A stretch of DNA of 64,000 nt from Agroathelia rolfsii (GCA_018343915.1 JABRWF010000006.1:1302001-1366000), one strand, 5' to 3'; positions 49,758-61,656 are shown, numbered from the stretch's first letter. The notes: generated by a model from the sequence alone, not told the origin. A program made the numbers and translations.

Positions 49758-50041
49758 AAGGACACTAGGATTCACCTATTGCTCGATAGAAAAGCACTAC
49801 ACGGGGGCGACTAGACCATGAGTGTTATTGGTGTAAGATTAAGATTGGCAGGCGCATTTATTCTTGTAGCATTTAAGGCTCAGAAGCTTTATTCATCTAG
49901 CCGAAGACATTCTTCCTAAAAAATATTAACTTAATGCAACGAATGCCACCATAATATCTCAAAAAAATGGTTTGCCACGGTCTTGGAATGAGTAGCTTAT
50001 CTCTCTCAGGATTGGCTATTCCGTTTCGTACACTCCAAAGC

Positions 50042-50702
50042 CTAATCATTGACCACACTTTGGATTATATCCAAAATCAGCTCATTGTTTGTCACCGGCA
50101 CACAATCATCTAACGCTTTAAGCCATTGGGAGTATCTCGGTTGCTTACTTAGTTTCAAATCGAAAGCTACATGTAGTATAGCCGGCTCATCGGTGACGAT
50201 AACTGGTGGTTCGAACTCCTCTAACAATAGAGGAATGTCGACAAACTCAATATTGAAATATTTCTAGCTTCTGTGTCGACGTCGATTGTGAATTTATTAC
50301 AGATAATTTATAGCTGCGGCGGCCCGATACGAATGAAATGCGAACACTTACTTTAAAAGCTGCCACATCATCATTGGTTGCAACACCCGCTCTGCTGGAC
50401 CCCTTAACCTATATGGGGTGTGTTGTTAGCTATGTCGTACTACGACACATCGCCGTTTCTTCAAAACAGTAGGTAAGTTGTAATGAAGAGATTCTTTTGC
50501 CGGAAAGAGTAGAGGCTAGGGAGAATGGGGGCTGAAAGGCTTGGTGCTTCGAACAGGAAAAGTAGGAGGGGACAAGGCGCTTGTGGTTCGTAGACAACGA
50601 GCGTATATTGCTTAAATCTATTTCTAGAGGAAATTGACTGGTGTAGTCAAATTTCCCAGTACCCACGGCCGTGTCTATCCATATTCTCCCAGATCCCACC
50701 AT
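50042..50702 (-). CDS. Unknown small multi-exon gene
   Basis: No family is recognised. The last two exons are well supported: VKGSSRAGVATNDDVAAFK at about 50352-50408, then an intron, then KYFNIEFVDIPLLLEEFEPP continuing VIVTDEPAILHVAFDLKLSK and ending NELILDIIQSVVND with a stop at 50042. A 5' exon starting MVGSGRIWIDTAVGTGKFDY at 50702 is plausible, but its junction does not resolve cleanly. Both last exons have decayed counterparts at 54498-54818, so this belongs to a small local family. The protein is soluble-looking, acidic and has no signal peptide. Confidence 0.5.
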
Positions 50703-50828
50703 GTCTTAGTGTGGTTGGTCAGTGGAGCTTCGAGAGCTTCTACTGTGTACCTAGACTTAGAAGAATTGTAGGTTAGAAGTTTAGCATCAGTAGTCACCTC
50801 AGTTTAGTACTAGCCTGGTGGCAAAGTA

Positions 50829-51705
50829 TTAAAACTCGTCAGATGACGAAGATTCTGAGCCTGAGTTTTCGAGCTTGGCGCCCCATCGATCGGTTTCCTC
50901 CACGTCCCCCTCTACAATTTCGTGAACCAGAGGATCGTCATCGATACTTTGCACTACGCCCGTCAACCTCTGCGCTATTGCTTGTGGCACATCTCGGGTC
51001 AGCACGGGCTCTCCATTAACCAACAGAGGCCTCCACAGATCCGTGAAACCTACATAGGCGAGGATATCGTCGACTTCCATTCCTGTTCCTGGGCCATCTG
51101 GGCCATCTAGCATTACGCGACCGGATAGGCTTTTGAGTCGCATCAAGGTATACTGGTACGGTCGACCCTCTGTTCTGTCCAGCACTCTGACCTGCTCATC
51201 CGTCGCAAGCCATATTGCGTATCTCTCTTCGGCACCAGCGATACTCGTGAGGGTACAACAACGCTGTTTGTCTCTCCGCCGGAGACCGGTGCACCAGACG
51301 GACACCAGGTCCGTAGTGGAGGCATACAGTACGACGACGGGATCAGATGGCATTCCAAGGCCACTACGCTGCCACGATATCTTGGAGGGATTTATATTGG
51401 ATCCATATGCTAGGATAGGAATACGATCAACCAGTGGTATGAACGGTCGATTGTCTAATCGTGCAATGCGTCCCAGATAAGCTTCTAGGTCCTCTTGGGT
51501 TTCTGCCACAGTCCAGCCAGAGGGTGTCGATGGACTTGGGTTGAGAAGGCGCGAGTTTCTGCCATAGTGGACATATGATCGTGGAGGCCAGTTTCCGGGG
51601 TATGGAAGCTCTGGATAAAGGCTGTCTGGGAGTACGTTACTACGAGATAGAAATGAAAAGTTGAGGTAGATTAGAGCATTGAATAATTAAAATTACGTAC
51701 GCCAT
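50829..51705 (-). CDS. Gamma-glutamylcyclotransferase-like protein
   Basis: This is a predicted member of the gamma-glutamylcyclotransferase (AIG2/GGCT) fold. The key mark is ILAYGSNINPSKISW, the family's substrate-loop YGSN motif, followed by a beta-rich stretch (VVVLYASTTDLVSVWCTG), ATLTSI-like turns and LATDEQVRVLDRTEG. The latter fits the usual position of the catalytic Glu, though I could not verify which residue serves. Exon 1 is only 5 nt (ATGGC, 51701-51705). A 61-nt intron then leads to exon 2, 50829-51639, giving MANVLPDSLYPELPYPGNWP. The tail is acidic and Ser-rich (SGSESSSSDEF). Substrate is unknown. Confidence 0.75.
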
Positions 51706-52147
51706 GAGGATTCAACAAAGGATACGATTCTGGTTATCAATAGGGTCTATGGAGCAGAAGTGTGTGTTCTGAATACTCGGTTTCAGTAGTAGTATACGCC
51801 ATAACAACGACTCGGCACCGGCGCGATACAATTGAACACCGAGCCCGAGCATCACGACGAGATGTCTTCTAGATTCCTAGATTCCAGAGCACAAAGTTCA
51901 CAAAGAAAGAGTGTTCAGACTTAACAGCAAGTCCTTGCAAGGGTTGTGGTCGGCATTAGATGCTGATGCCATTGACATAGCCTGACTCCGAGTGCTGCCA
52001 GTCTCTATGCGCTAAAGCAGTGATCATTCAATGACATCATCGCCCTCTGTCAGCTATGGTCACCGTGACTTTGTTGTTCATCTACACATATGATATCAAG
52101 GGATTGCTTGTACTACCGCTATTGCCTATTGGACAATATATCTCACC
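51706..52147. other. Divergent promoter region
   Basis: This 442-bp gap lies between the starts of the GGCT-like gene (-) and the DUF726 gene (+). It must hold both promoters. I see no distinctive motif and no other gene. Confidence 0.55.
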
Positions 52148-54119
52148 ATGTCTGCAGACCTCACCAAGCTGGCACCGCCCCAAGAACTCACCGATTCTGA
52201 GAAAAACATTATCTTCGAGTACTTCCTACGCCGTCTGGCGTCTTACCGCAACACACATTTACTCTACTCTAGAAATGAACAAATCCTCACGTCATCTTCA
52301 TCATCTGCACCCACATCGTTATCAGGTCATAGCGAAGCTTTTTCTCACGAGATACAAGCATGGGGACAGGCACTGCTCGAAAATGCCTGGCATGCATGTG
52401 ATGGTGATGATCAAGTAAATAATAGTGAACGAAAGTGCCCCATGCTCGATCCATACACCGAGACGAGCGTAGCTCATCTACCACCCATGCCTGACTCGCC
52501 CGAGGCAGTAGATAAGCTCCTTACCACGATCTCGTTCTTACATGTCACTACAAAAAAGGGCTACTCGGCACGTACGCGGGCTTTCTTGTACAAATTCTCG
52601 CCTACAGGCGGGAAAGGCATCGATGAAATGGCAATCGTAAAGGCGCTAAAAAACCCGGAACAGGCGGTGAAAGAGGCTGAGAAGAAGCGTGGCCAATCTA
52701 CCGAAAAAATCAAGGAAGAGCATGCAAGAAAAACTTCCGCTCTACGCAAAGCTGGTATAGGTCTTGGCGCTGTCGCAGGAGGGGTACTTATTGGTGTTAC
52801 TGGCGGATTAGGTATTATTGTTTGGGACTATATCCTCTCTGGCCATCTTGCTAAACTAAATCTTATCTGTAGCAGCCCCGCTTGTAGGTGCAGGTGTCTC
52901 TGCCGTATTTGGTTTCCTCGGTGTAGGAGGCACAGCAGCAGGCATGCTCGCATCAGGTCTGGCTGGTTCTTCTGTTGTGTGCGGCGCACTATTTGGTGCA
53001 TATGGAGCCAGATCCACAGCTTCCATGGTTTCTCGACACATGCAAGAAATCCGCGATTTAGCGGTCCTCCCGGTGGCTGGCATGAATGGAGAAAAAATAT
53101 CGCATAGCAAAGAAAGTCACGAGGAAACCCTTGCTGTCCGCATTTGCATTAGTGGCTGGCTGAAGACGGAGGAGGACGTAACGCAGCCTTGGACTGTCTT
53201 TGACTCACGCATGGAAACCTTTGCCCTAAGATGGGAAGTCCAGGCACTAGAGAAGCTCTCGAACGCTCTCTTCACTCTTGTCAAGCAGAAACTGATGGGC
53301 AAGCTCAAAGCCGAAATACTCAAGCGCACCGTTTTAGCCAGCCTAATGTCCTCGCTTTCACCGCTGGCATATCTTCAGCTAGGCAAGATTGTTGACAACC
53401 CCTGGTCAAACGCACGCGCACTGGCAATCAAGTTAGGACACATCCTTGCTTCGCTGCTACTCGAACGGGCTTTTGGTGCTCGGCCGATCACCTTATCTGG
53501 CTATAGTCTCGGTTCTCTGGCAATTTTAGTTGCTCTGTCGGATCTGGCCGAGAGACCTCCACACGAAACAGCGCACCTGGTGGAAGATGTGTTCTTGATG
53601 GGTACGCCAGCACCGACAGATGCCAAGCTCTGGTCCCGCGCGAGAAGGGTGGTGGGAGGGAGACTGGTTAATGCCTATACACGATCAGATTACATCCTTG
53701 CCATTCTCGCGCGAGTGAGTGATATTAGTTCAGCCCAGGGCGGGTGGGGAGTGGCGGGCTTGGGGCCCGTGAATGTGCAAGGGGTTGAGAACGTTGACTG
53801 TGGCTCCCAGAACAAGGACGTCGATCCCCAAGACACGGAGACCACCGACAATAAAGGGAACAGAAGCGTGGGAGTAGATGGGCATTTGCAGTGGCCGGGT
53901 TTGGTCGGTTGCTCATTGCTTGAGTGTGGTGCGCCGGGAGTTGTCGAAAGCAAAGCCGAGCAACAGAAGGAAAACGCTGGTAGCAAGATCGAAAGGGAGA
54001 TGCAGGAGGCCGAAGCAGAAGCACAGTCTATGGCTAGACATACATCATTGAGTGAAGACGAAAATAGGGCTATTCAAGAGGCAGTTGGACAGGCTCATTC
54101 CAAAGATCGCACTATGTAG
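52148..54119 (+). CDS. DUF726 alpha/beta hydrolase, TMCO4 / Mil1-like
   Basis: This is a membrane-associated protein with an alpha/beta-hydrolase fold, related to human TMCO4 and yeast Mil1 (YFL034W). It starts MSADLTKLAPPQELTDSEKN at 52148. A Lys/Glu-rich segment precedes a strongly hydrophobic Gly/Ala block made of ALRKAGIGLGAVAGGVLIGV, then an intron, then VGAGVSAVFGFLGVGGTAAG, which are likely membrane helices. The hydrolase nucleophile elbow is seen as TLSGYSLGSLAILVAL (GxSxG type) and a downstream VFLMGTPAPTDAKLW strand follows. The C-terminal tail of about 130 residues is Glu/Gln/Ala-rich and disordered. A single intron at about 52824-52871 is visible. Enzyme activity is inferred from the fold only. 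Confidence 0.88.
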
Positions 54120-54497
54120 TTTATAATCAAATACCAGAGATAGATTTGTCAATTTCCTTAACTTGTAAATTTGTACAGTACCTTATATAATTATGGAAAT
54201 GGAGACCCGCGAAACAAAGTTAAGAAAATACTAGTAAGTCTTTTTTTCGCATGTACTGGATGACAGTTTTCGGACGTTTGGTGAGGGGTTATGTTAGCGG
54301 GAAGACATGTAATGTTTCTTGTCTCTAAGGAGTCGCTGCATGCGCTGTTTTTTTTTAGGCTTTTAATGCATTATTCCAAAATCAGAAAGATGTACTACTG
54401 TATCAGAGGTAAGTACTGGCAAGTATTCGGGCAACTTGCTGAAACTTTAGTCTAAAGGTGTTTATCGCAATAGCAGGTAAATTAAATGGTTGGACTC
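54120..54497. other. Intergenic, nothing recognised
   Basis: The 3' region of the DUF726 gene. No frame or RNA gene could be supported. Confidence 0.5.
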
Positions 54498-54818
54498 ACA
54501 GCATCATGACTACCTACTCCATTTGAATCAAGCACCAGTGTAGCTAGACCATCAACAATTTCAACGGGTGGTTTTGAGATCTTCAATATCCAGGGGACAT
54601 CGGTAATCCTAGCGTTTGAGCTTCTATGAATACTTTTATGCTGATTATCCATCTACCCAGAATATTTAGCCATGATAGTCCGGTACGGATCGTGTATCAT
54701 AATCACGACGAACGAGATATAGGAACGTACACACTTTTAGAAGAGTTAACAAATCGTCATCGATGCATTATCGGTTGCAGCACCTACTCTGTTAGAACCG
54801 TTGAATCATATCAGATGC
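54498..54818 (-). pseudogene. Relic paralogue of the 50.0-50.7 kb gene
   Basis: Two segments match the last two exons of the gene at 50042-50702. One reads NGSNRVGAATDNA (against KGSSRAGVATNDD). The other reads WILKISKPPVEIVDGLATLV (against PLLLEEFEPPVIVTDEPAIL). The nucleotide match is visible around the first: ATCGGTTGCAGCACC here against ATTGGTTGCAACACC. The segments are in the same order and orientation and similarly spaced, but the frame breaks between them and no matching 5' exon or C-terminus was found. It is therefore probably decayed. Confidence 0.6.
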
Positions 54819-55620
54819 AGGTCCATCCTGTCAATATTATAACGTGTTGGGGGCGTCAATGGGAGATGGATGGCGTAGTAAAAGGCTGTAGTTCAGGTCG
54901 TACAAGCATTGAATATAAACATCAGAGTTTGGGTAGAATATGAGTACGAAATTAGTGCATGATAAGATAGAGTAGAATAATATCAAGCATGAGAATTGCA
55001 AGATCCGGAGAACAGAGCGCAGTTACTGATTTGAATACAAACAGTTTAGTTAGATCTGAAAGGGGCGTCTCCTACGTAGTATTACTTACGCGTGCTTTCT
55101 AAATCTCAAAGGAGTTCGTTAGGGGATAATTTGATATCAGGTTATTCAATCTGAATAAGGGCTTGATGCTCAGTGTTCCGACCTTATTTTCAACTGTGCT
55201 GAGCATTCTCGAAAAAACTAGTCAGCCTCCGAATCGAAGGACTTGCCTCAAGACAATGCGTGAGGAGAAACATCTAGTTATATACCCATCGTAACAAGTA
55301 TCTAGAGTAAAGTCGGCCGACCGAAAAAGTGCGTTGATAGCAAGATGACGGGAAAAGTACAGGAGGTTGAGGTGCAGTTCATGACTGCTTGAGCTAGAGC
55401 GAGGACAAAGAGGCAAGTGAAGTGACTCGATTCAAGGGCCATACGAGGTAGTTTGGACGCAAAAAAAGAGATGCCAATTTTCTTGACACAATAGTTATAC
55501 AGTACCTAATATACGAAAACAAAGAAAAGAGCTGTTGATTGGGCTGAGAAAAGGTGATTGCCTTCATTATGTGCAATGCCCTCACCTCTCCACAGAAATA
55601 TCAATATACACTAGCAACAA
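54819..55620. other. Intergenic, nothing recognised
   Basis: Only short frames. It may include remains of the 5' part of the relic paralogue and the 3' UTR of the splicing-factor gene. Confidence 0.5.
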
Positions 55621-56891
55621 TCATGCCGAAGCTTCAATAGTCGAAGCCGGCTTTGAAGCTGCGTTCGGTCGACTCCTTCCCCACTTGATAGAAACCCGTG
55701 TTCCTTCCAGGTCGAGGCCGTTTGCCCACGCCTGAGCCGCCTTTTCTGCTGTTGCCCTATCTTTGAAATTCACGAAAGCACATCTGTAAAGGGAGTCAAT
55801 GTCAGCCGCAATCCTTATAAGACATACAGATCCAGATCAAACCTAGACTTCTCTACGTGTACAACAGAGCGCAGCTGAGTCGGGTCGATAGATGGCAACG
55901 ATTGAATAACCCGTGTTCGAATACTGGTTTCTGTCGCTGTTGCAGGAAGAGATGAAAGGAACAAGGAAGTCTGCGACAGATTAATGAGCATGGCGAATTC
56001 AAGTATTTGTAGCTTTGGACATACGATAGAGGTGTCCTCTGGAGGCGCCAGTCCTTGAGTTTCTGCGTTACTTCGCATGATCTTGTTCGCAACAGGGTCA
56101 TTGCGCCCGTGATAACGGTCTTGCATATTTTGTTTTGCTAGTTCATTATCTGCGGGCTTCTCATGCCTACGGTCACAATTGAGTTAGGAAGAGTTAAGAA
56201 GACCGAAAAAAACCGATGTGCGCACCTGTATGGGCACTCATCGCCACGAGAACATTCACCCTTCACAAAAAATGAGCATACTTGCGGTCGATTGCGCTTG
56301 TAGTATGGATTCGTGCGAGCCAGCTGCTTTAGCATTTCTTTGCCTGCAGATGATGCCCTCCCAGAGTCTAATCCCGACTCATTGCCTTGGAGCTTTTTGT
56401 GAGAAAGAGAGGAGCACTGGTTCAGCCCACCGTCATGATGACATAATTCAGCGGACAACATACCTTACCCTCCATATTTTGGGCATAGTATTCTCGGTTG
56501 ATGTCGCTCGTAGGAGCTTGATTCTGCAAGGCCAGTGCGGTGTCTCTGACTTGGGTGGGTAGGCCATATTCGAGGTCCAGGAGACATGTCTGACAGACAT
56601 TTTTGATCTTGGCGCAAGTTTGGCAAACGACCGTTGTCTTGTATCGAGCATTGGTACCAGGGTTCCACCGAAAGACGGTGAAAGGTCGTGCGCATGTGCC
56701 ACAAGAGCGTCCATACTCTTGCTTAGTCTGGGACGTGAACTCATGTAAGCAGGGGGAAATGAGAAGTATGGGTACTAGATGAGGGGTGGACAGACCATGC
56801 GGACAAATGGATTAGGACCAAGGCATGTTTCACATAAGATAGGAAATTCGGATTGTTCCCAGCCAGCCTTGTTGATATCTGCCTTGGGCAT
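55621..56891 (-). CDS. SLT11: Pre-mRNA splicing factor SLT11 / ECM2 (RBM22)
   Basis: This factor sits in the spliceosomal catalytic core near the U6 snRNA stem-loop and the Prp19-associated complex. It starts [19 protein letters not shown] at 56891. The N-terminal Cys-rich zinc region follows ([47 protein letters not shown]). The CCCH finger reads [19 protein letters not shown] followed by H after an intron. The RRM is at the C-terminal end ([18 protein letters not shown], then [20 protein letters not shown] and [13 protein letters not shown]) and the product stops at 55621. At about 300 residues it is a little shorter than RBM22, mainly in the Pro-rich tail. About six introns are present. 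Confidence 0.93.
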
Positions 56892-57081
56892 AGTATAGAA
56901 GCGACAAGATGATTATTAGCCTGAGAGAGGGTTGCGGCAGTGCCAATAGGCCGTCAATGATGCAGTTGAGTAAGAGACGTTTGCTTCCGGACCTGAACCA
57001 ATTGAACAAACAATTTACGCTACAGTATTTCCACCATGGAACATAGCAACTCTCAACCCTACTACCAAACTTAATCCACAA

Positions 57082-58009
57082 TCAAAAACTATCTGTTTTG
57101 ACGGTCCCCTTACCCTCGAAAAATTCCTGCCAATTCCCCTTTGTCCAAGAGGCTGTGCTTCTTGTGAGCTGAAAGCCAAGAAACAGATAATTAGTTTCCT
57201 AACTCACGGTACGCCTTGAGATATGTAATTCTCCAAGGGTTCGCCAGTGGATCCGTAATGGATACCCGTGTCAGTCCCAAGTCATAGCGTGCCTACACAT
57301 GGCATGTATCTTAATAATCCGTACTAGTAAAAGGCAAAACTACTCACTCCATTCTGGTTAATCGTGCCGTTCTTGTGCACCAGCGCGATTACGACGTTTG
57401 CTTTTGCCTTCGCTGTTTCAGGATGGCTCCCGGACCTTGTTAGATCAACTAAGACACTCCTATCAGTAGAACACACAATTAAATGCAACAGAGCGCGAAT
57501 GATATGCAGGATGTACTGACAACATTGCATGTTGCGTCTTTTTCATGTCCCGGAGCATTTCTTTCCATGCCTTTGCCTGATCTTTTCCGGCGATATCTTC
57601 GACAAAATTCCATTCAAGAGCGGCCCATATAAACATACGCTGCAACTCAATGATTATACTCACGGACTGGCTCTCCCCCTGAAACTTCGGCTTGAATATA
57701 TGGACGCGTTAACATCATCTCGCGCTGTAGTATGAGACCGGCATTCTACTTACTATAATCAATGACAATTTGGTCTGCAAAGACGTTGACTGCTAATCCA
57801 TCCCAATCGTTTTCATCAACGCACCAAGTCTGGCGTATCGATTTTAAGGTTCATAGTAAGATGCATTACTTGTGTTTACAAACCAACTGTGTGCTAAACA
57901 ACATCATCATCATCAGTACACATTGACTCCATGAATTTGCTTAGACATACACAGTGTCCTGTATGTTCGCTTTGTCAAGCAGGTAATCTGTGATACTATA
58001 AGCACTCAT
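57082..58009 (-). CDS. SnoaL-like (NTF2-fold) protein
   Basis: This belongs to the SnoaL-like branch of the NTF2 fold, which includes small cyclases, dehydratases and isomerases of secondary metabolism, though many fungal members have unknown roles. The chosen start is MSAYSITDYLLDKANIQDT at 58009; an in-frame ATG at 58084 is possible. Further exons give CVDENDWDGLAVNVFADQIV, the conserved acidic DWD and FADQ context, then SGGEPVRM, AKAWKEMLRDMKKTQHAMLS, HPETAKAKANVVIALVH and ARYDLGLTRVSITDPLANPW. The end reads WTKGNWQEFFEG and stops at 57082. At least six introns are present. It lies divergently from the reductase gene at 58211, about 200 bp away, so the two may share a promoter. Confidence 0.8.
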
Positions 58010-58210
58010 AGCAAGCCGCTTCTGATCGGATTCCGTACAACGGAATATATACAATCTGACGAATATGCTTTGTAATCCATTCATCAGATGATTAAATGCT
58101 AATAGTAAGCCCGGTTCTTGGAACTTGGACTCCCAACTGATTCTTCCCCGAGTTTATAAAACCATTGCTGTGTTCTTCTGCTCAGTATTGACTCATCTCA
58201 TTCTGTTATC

Positions 58211-59235
58211 ATGACAATCCTCATCACCGGAGGGACAGGAAAGACGTCATCTCGTCTTGCTCCTCTTCTACAAAAGAGCTCTGAAACCCAATCATCTCAT
58301 CTACCGCTTATCACCTCTCGCTCGGCTGGGAATGTCCCCAGTCCATATCATGGTGTAACTTTCGATTGGTCTGATAAAAAGACATGGGACAGTCCCTTCA
58401 CGGAGGCAGCTAAATTGAACAATCCCATAACGGCCATATACCTCGTTGCACCACCCGTCATCGACCCTCTCCCCACACTCAAAGATTTCATTGAGTTAGC
58501 AAGCAATACTTACCAAGTCAAACGATTCGTTTTCCTAAGCGGTTCTCCAATCGAACCTGGAGGGCTCGTCTTAGGAAAAGTACACGAGTATCTGATCAAT
58601 TCGGGACTTGATTATTGCGTTTTGAGACCGACGTGGTTTATGCGTCTGTATCGTCGTTACTTCACGCACTAAATCCATTTTCTAAGCTTTTCTTTTTGAT
58701 ATACAGAAAACCTCGTTTCCAGCCCACGTCGTGAAGAGATCAAGAACGAATCTACTCTTTACTCTGGAACAAAAACCGGGCATCTACCTTGGATCTCCAC
58801 GAATGATATCGCAGCAGCTGCATTCCGAGCTTTGACCGATAACGAAAGTCATAATACGGATCATGTACTAATTGGACCAGAGTTATGGAGTTATGATGAT
58901 GTACGCTTTGCTTTACTCTTTGTGGCCATATGGCCTTATCAGACCTTTGATCGTAGATTGCTGCACGTTTGACGGAGTTGCTTGGCCGCCCTATCACCCA
59001 TAAGAAACTGACCTCTGATGAGTTCCAAACTTACTGGACTAGAATTGGTTTGCCACCTGAATATTCAGAAATCATGGTTGCGTGGGACCTGGCCATCGAA
59101 GGAGGCTCCGAAGAGGAATGGACCAAGAAGAATATACTGGCTATTGATGGATGGAAAGGTCAGAAAGATGTTCATGTCCTGCAGGGAAAGCACAGATTCG
59201 AAGATTTCCTGAAGGAAAGCTTGGGTCAATGGTAG
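58211..59235 (+). CDS. NmrA/EasG-like NAD(P)-binding reductase
   Basis: This is an atypical short-chain reductase of the NmrA-like family, closest in layout to fungal EasG/festuclavine-synthase-like proteins that reduce imines in ergot alkaloid routes. Orthologues are widespread, so an ergot role must not be assumed. It starts MTILITGGTGKTSSRLAPLL at 58211, with the Rossmann glycine motif TGGTGKTS. Further blocks are YLVAPPVIDPLPTLKDFIEL, RFVFLSGSPIEPGG and LDYCVLRPTWFM. An intron joins WFM to QNLVSSPRREEIKNES, then ISTNDIAAAAFRAL, LLGRPITHKKLTSDEFQTYW, and a C-terminus ending DFLKESLGQW at 59235. There are three exons. A decayed copy of exon 1 lies at 60217. Confidence 0.85.
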
Positions 59236-60216
59236 TTATCAATACAAAGGTTGTATAAGCAACATCAATGTATAATCAAATCAAACAATTAATCGAGGGA
59301 ACGGGTCAACTGTCAAGTATAATATACAAACACGCAATTAAACTCCTGTTCATCGGTCTCAACATAACCAGTCCCAACTCTGATGTCATTTGTGGCACAC
59401 ATTGAAGTATCTCATAAACGCCCTACAACACCTACGGCGCCTGTGTGACCACTCAGGCAGCTTAATATCAGGTATTTTGATTATTACCGTTAATAATCCA
59501 GAACGAGTTTATCATTCCGTTTGTCCTTATACATGGTCTTACGTAGGCAAACGGATAAAATACAGACGATTTTCATCAATAGAAATTTATGCATCTAATC
59601 TACTTAATCATGTGATCTTAAATTCGATGCTTTGAACCACATGGATCGTAGTTCCAACAAGCACCTCTTGAAAGGTATCACGATGTGTATAATAATGTCT
59701 ATCATAATTGTCCGCTCCTTTTTAAAACCGATGCTATTCTTCCCCCTCTCCCCCTTTTTTTCCTCTGCTTATAATTTATCTATTGATGTGGCCATACGGA
59801 GACCAGGTAATAGGTTCTTTGATTCTATGTAGTACACAGGTATCACCATACCCAAAAATATGCATAGATGCCAGACTTTCCCATGAACTACAATTGACCA
59901 ACTCAGTAAATTATTGAGCTAGCATATATTTAATTTCTCCGGTTGAGTAAGTAGTAGAACTTCCGGTGTTGACCGTGCGGAATACGGGTCCCATCTAGTG
60001 ATGAATGACGTGAAGAGCACCTTGAATGAATGCTGATCGATTTAAACCCACATCTGCGCCTTTCCGTAGTTCAACGGGCAATTTAATAGCACACATGTAT
60101 CATAGCCTAATCCACATCTGCCGGCAAACCCACATGACCCGGGTAGCATATACGCACCCTCAAACTGTAATCATGCGGACAATATAACTAACCTTGCAGC
60201 ACTAAATCCCTCAGTA
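59236..60216. other. Intergenic, with one repeat copy
   Basis: About 1 kb lies between the reductase and its relic. Apart from a direct repeat at about 60000-60045, shared with about 62209-62255, nothing is recognised. Confidence 0.5.
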
Positions 60217-60547
60217 ATGAAAATTTTACCGACTAATGGAACTAGAAAGACTTCCAGCCGCATCGCTCAGCTCCTCTTGGATAGCTTCAAAGCTCACCCC
60301 TCTGACAAGTCTCTTATTTCATCTCGCCCCACTAGCAAAGTCCATGAGCCTTTCCAAGGTGTTACCCATGACTGGCTGGACAAAAAGACACGGGGGGAGC
60401 TATTCAAGCTCGCAACGATCGGTAATAACCTTATACAAGCTGCCTACCTCGTGTCACATTGCAGTCTAGCTCACTCTCTCCATATCATGAAATCTTTGTA
60501 GACTTAGCGAGTGGAAAGCATTAAGTGAAGGGATTTATTCCAATAGA
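60217..60547 (+). pseudogene. Decayed copy of the NmrA/EasG-like reductase exon 1
   Basis: The frame reads MKILPTNGTRKTSSRIAQLL against MTILITGGTGKTSSRLAPLL in the intact gene, then FQGVTHDWLDKKT against YHGVTFDWSDKKT. The glycine motif TGGTGK has become TNGTRK, so NAD(P)H binding would be lost. An in-frame stop arrives at 60501. The nucleotide similarity runs on past it (AGACTTAGCGAGTGGAAAG against TGAGTTAGCAAGCAATACT) to about 60547 and then ends. No counterpart of exons 2 and 3 is found, since the next gene begins directly on the other strand. It is a truncated pseudogene. Confidence 0.85.
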
Positions 60548-60572
60548 TATTTTACTCTTAAAATATATGCGA

Positions 60573-61656
60573 TCACCATGGTTGTACCTGGCCTTCTACA
60601 GTATTAAATACTGGGCCATCTGCGGGCCGTACGGCGGCATCAACCTGAGATAGTATTCCAGCTGCAGCTTGATCCACAGTCAACACCGACGCTGAGAAGT
60701 CAAGATTCACTTTCAACTGAAACTCTGCGGCTGGATTTTTTTGATCCTCAGTTTTTTATGCGATATTTTATTAGAAAACAAAGGCTTACTCATATCTGTT
60801 TCTACACCTCCAGGACAAATAGGAAAGACAACTGAATAATTCAATTAGTCAACATCATATGCACTCGATATAAAAATTAACGGTTAACACTCACTCAGGC
60901 CATCGTTCTCGAAGTGAAGCTTGCGCGCGAGATAGTTCGCTGCTGCCTTGCTCGCTCCGTAAGTCAAAATACCCCAGGGATATACAGCCCCATTGGTGAT
61001 ACTGCCCGTTCTAGAAGATATAAGTACAAATTTGGGCGAGTTCGTGCTGGCTTTGAGGAGAGGATAGGTTGCCTGGAACAAAACCAAGGGACCAATTACA
61101 TTGACCTGCCAGTGGATGTGCGCAGAAAATGGTATGTCAAAACGGTTGATTTAATACGCACTGTCACAACTGTGCACTCTGGGTTGTAATCTCACCTCAT
61201 AATGATCCTTCATCTCCTGAGCTGGTGTTTCCAGACCTAAGCCATAATATTTATTGATACCTATAATTCCCATAAGTATTTCTGAAGAGACTCAAGGCAT
61301 TACAAAAGTACAGAAGACCTTACCAGCGTTAGCAATAACAACATCCAATCTTCCAGCTTTGGCTTTGACTTCTTCAACAGCTGCCTTGTTCCCAGCTTCG
61401 TCAGCGGAATTCAACTTGACTATATGTAATTTCTCGGGAAATTCCTTTGCGAGTGCCTGAAGCTCTGTCGCACTGCTAGGGTTGCGAGCGCCGGCGAATA
61501 TGATCACATTATCACGCCTAAGAAGAACTTTCACAAATCCAAGTCCTAAAGGAAAAAGGAACATTTCTGAGTCCGGTTTACACATGATAATTTTAGTGAC
61601 TGAGACATACCGAGACCACGATTAGCACCAGAGATCAAATAGACAATAGGAGACAT
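60573..61656 (-). CDS. Short-chain dehydrogenase/reductase (copy 1)
   Basis: This is a classical SDR, of the kind often labelled norsolorinic-acid-ketoreductase-like in fungi; the substrate is unknown. It starts MSPIVYLISGANRGLG at 61656 with the TGxxxGxG-type motif as SGANRGLG, and an intron lies directly after it. Then come FVKVLLRRDNVIIFAGARNP, GRLDVVIANAG and, after further introns, VNVIGPLVLFQATYPLLKAS, then FVLISSRTGSI (catalytic Ser) and YGASKAAANYLARKLHFE (catalytic YxxxK). It ends with VDQAAAGILSQVDAAVRPAD and FNTVEGQVQPW. About six exons are present. Copy 2 lies 1.4 kb further along on the same strand. Confidence 0.9.

Noticed and set aside
52944..54119. A separate gene starting at Met 52944
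   Set aside because: It is the second exon of the DUF726 gene; the intron at about 52824-52871 joins it in frame to the N-terminal part.
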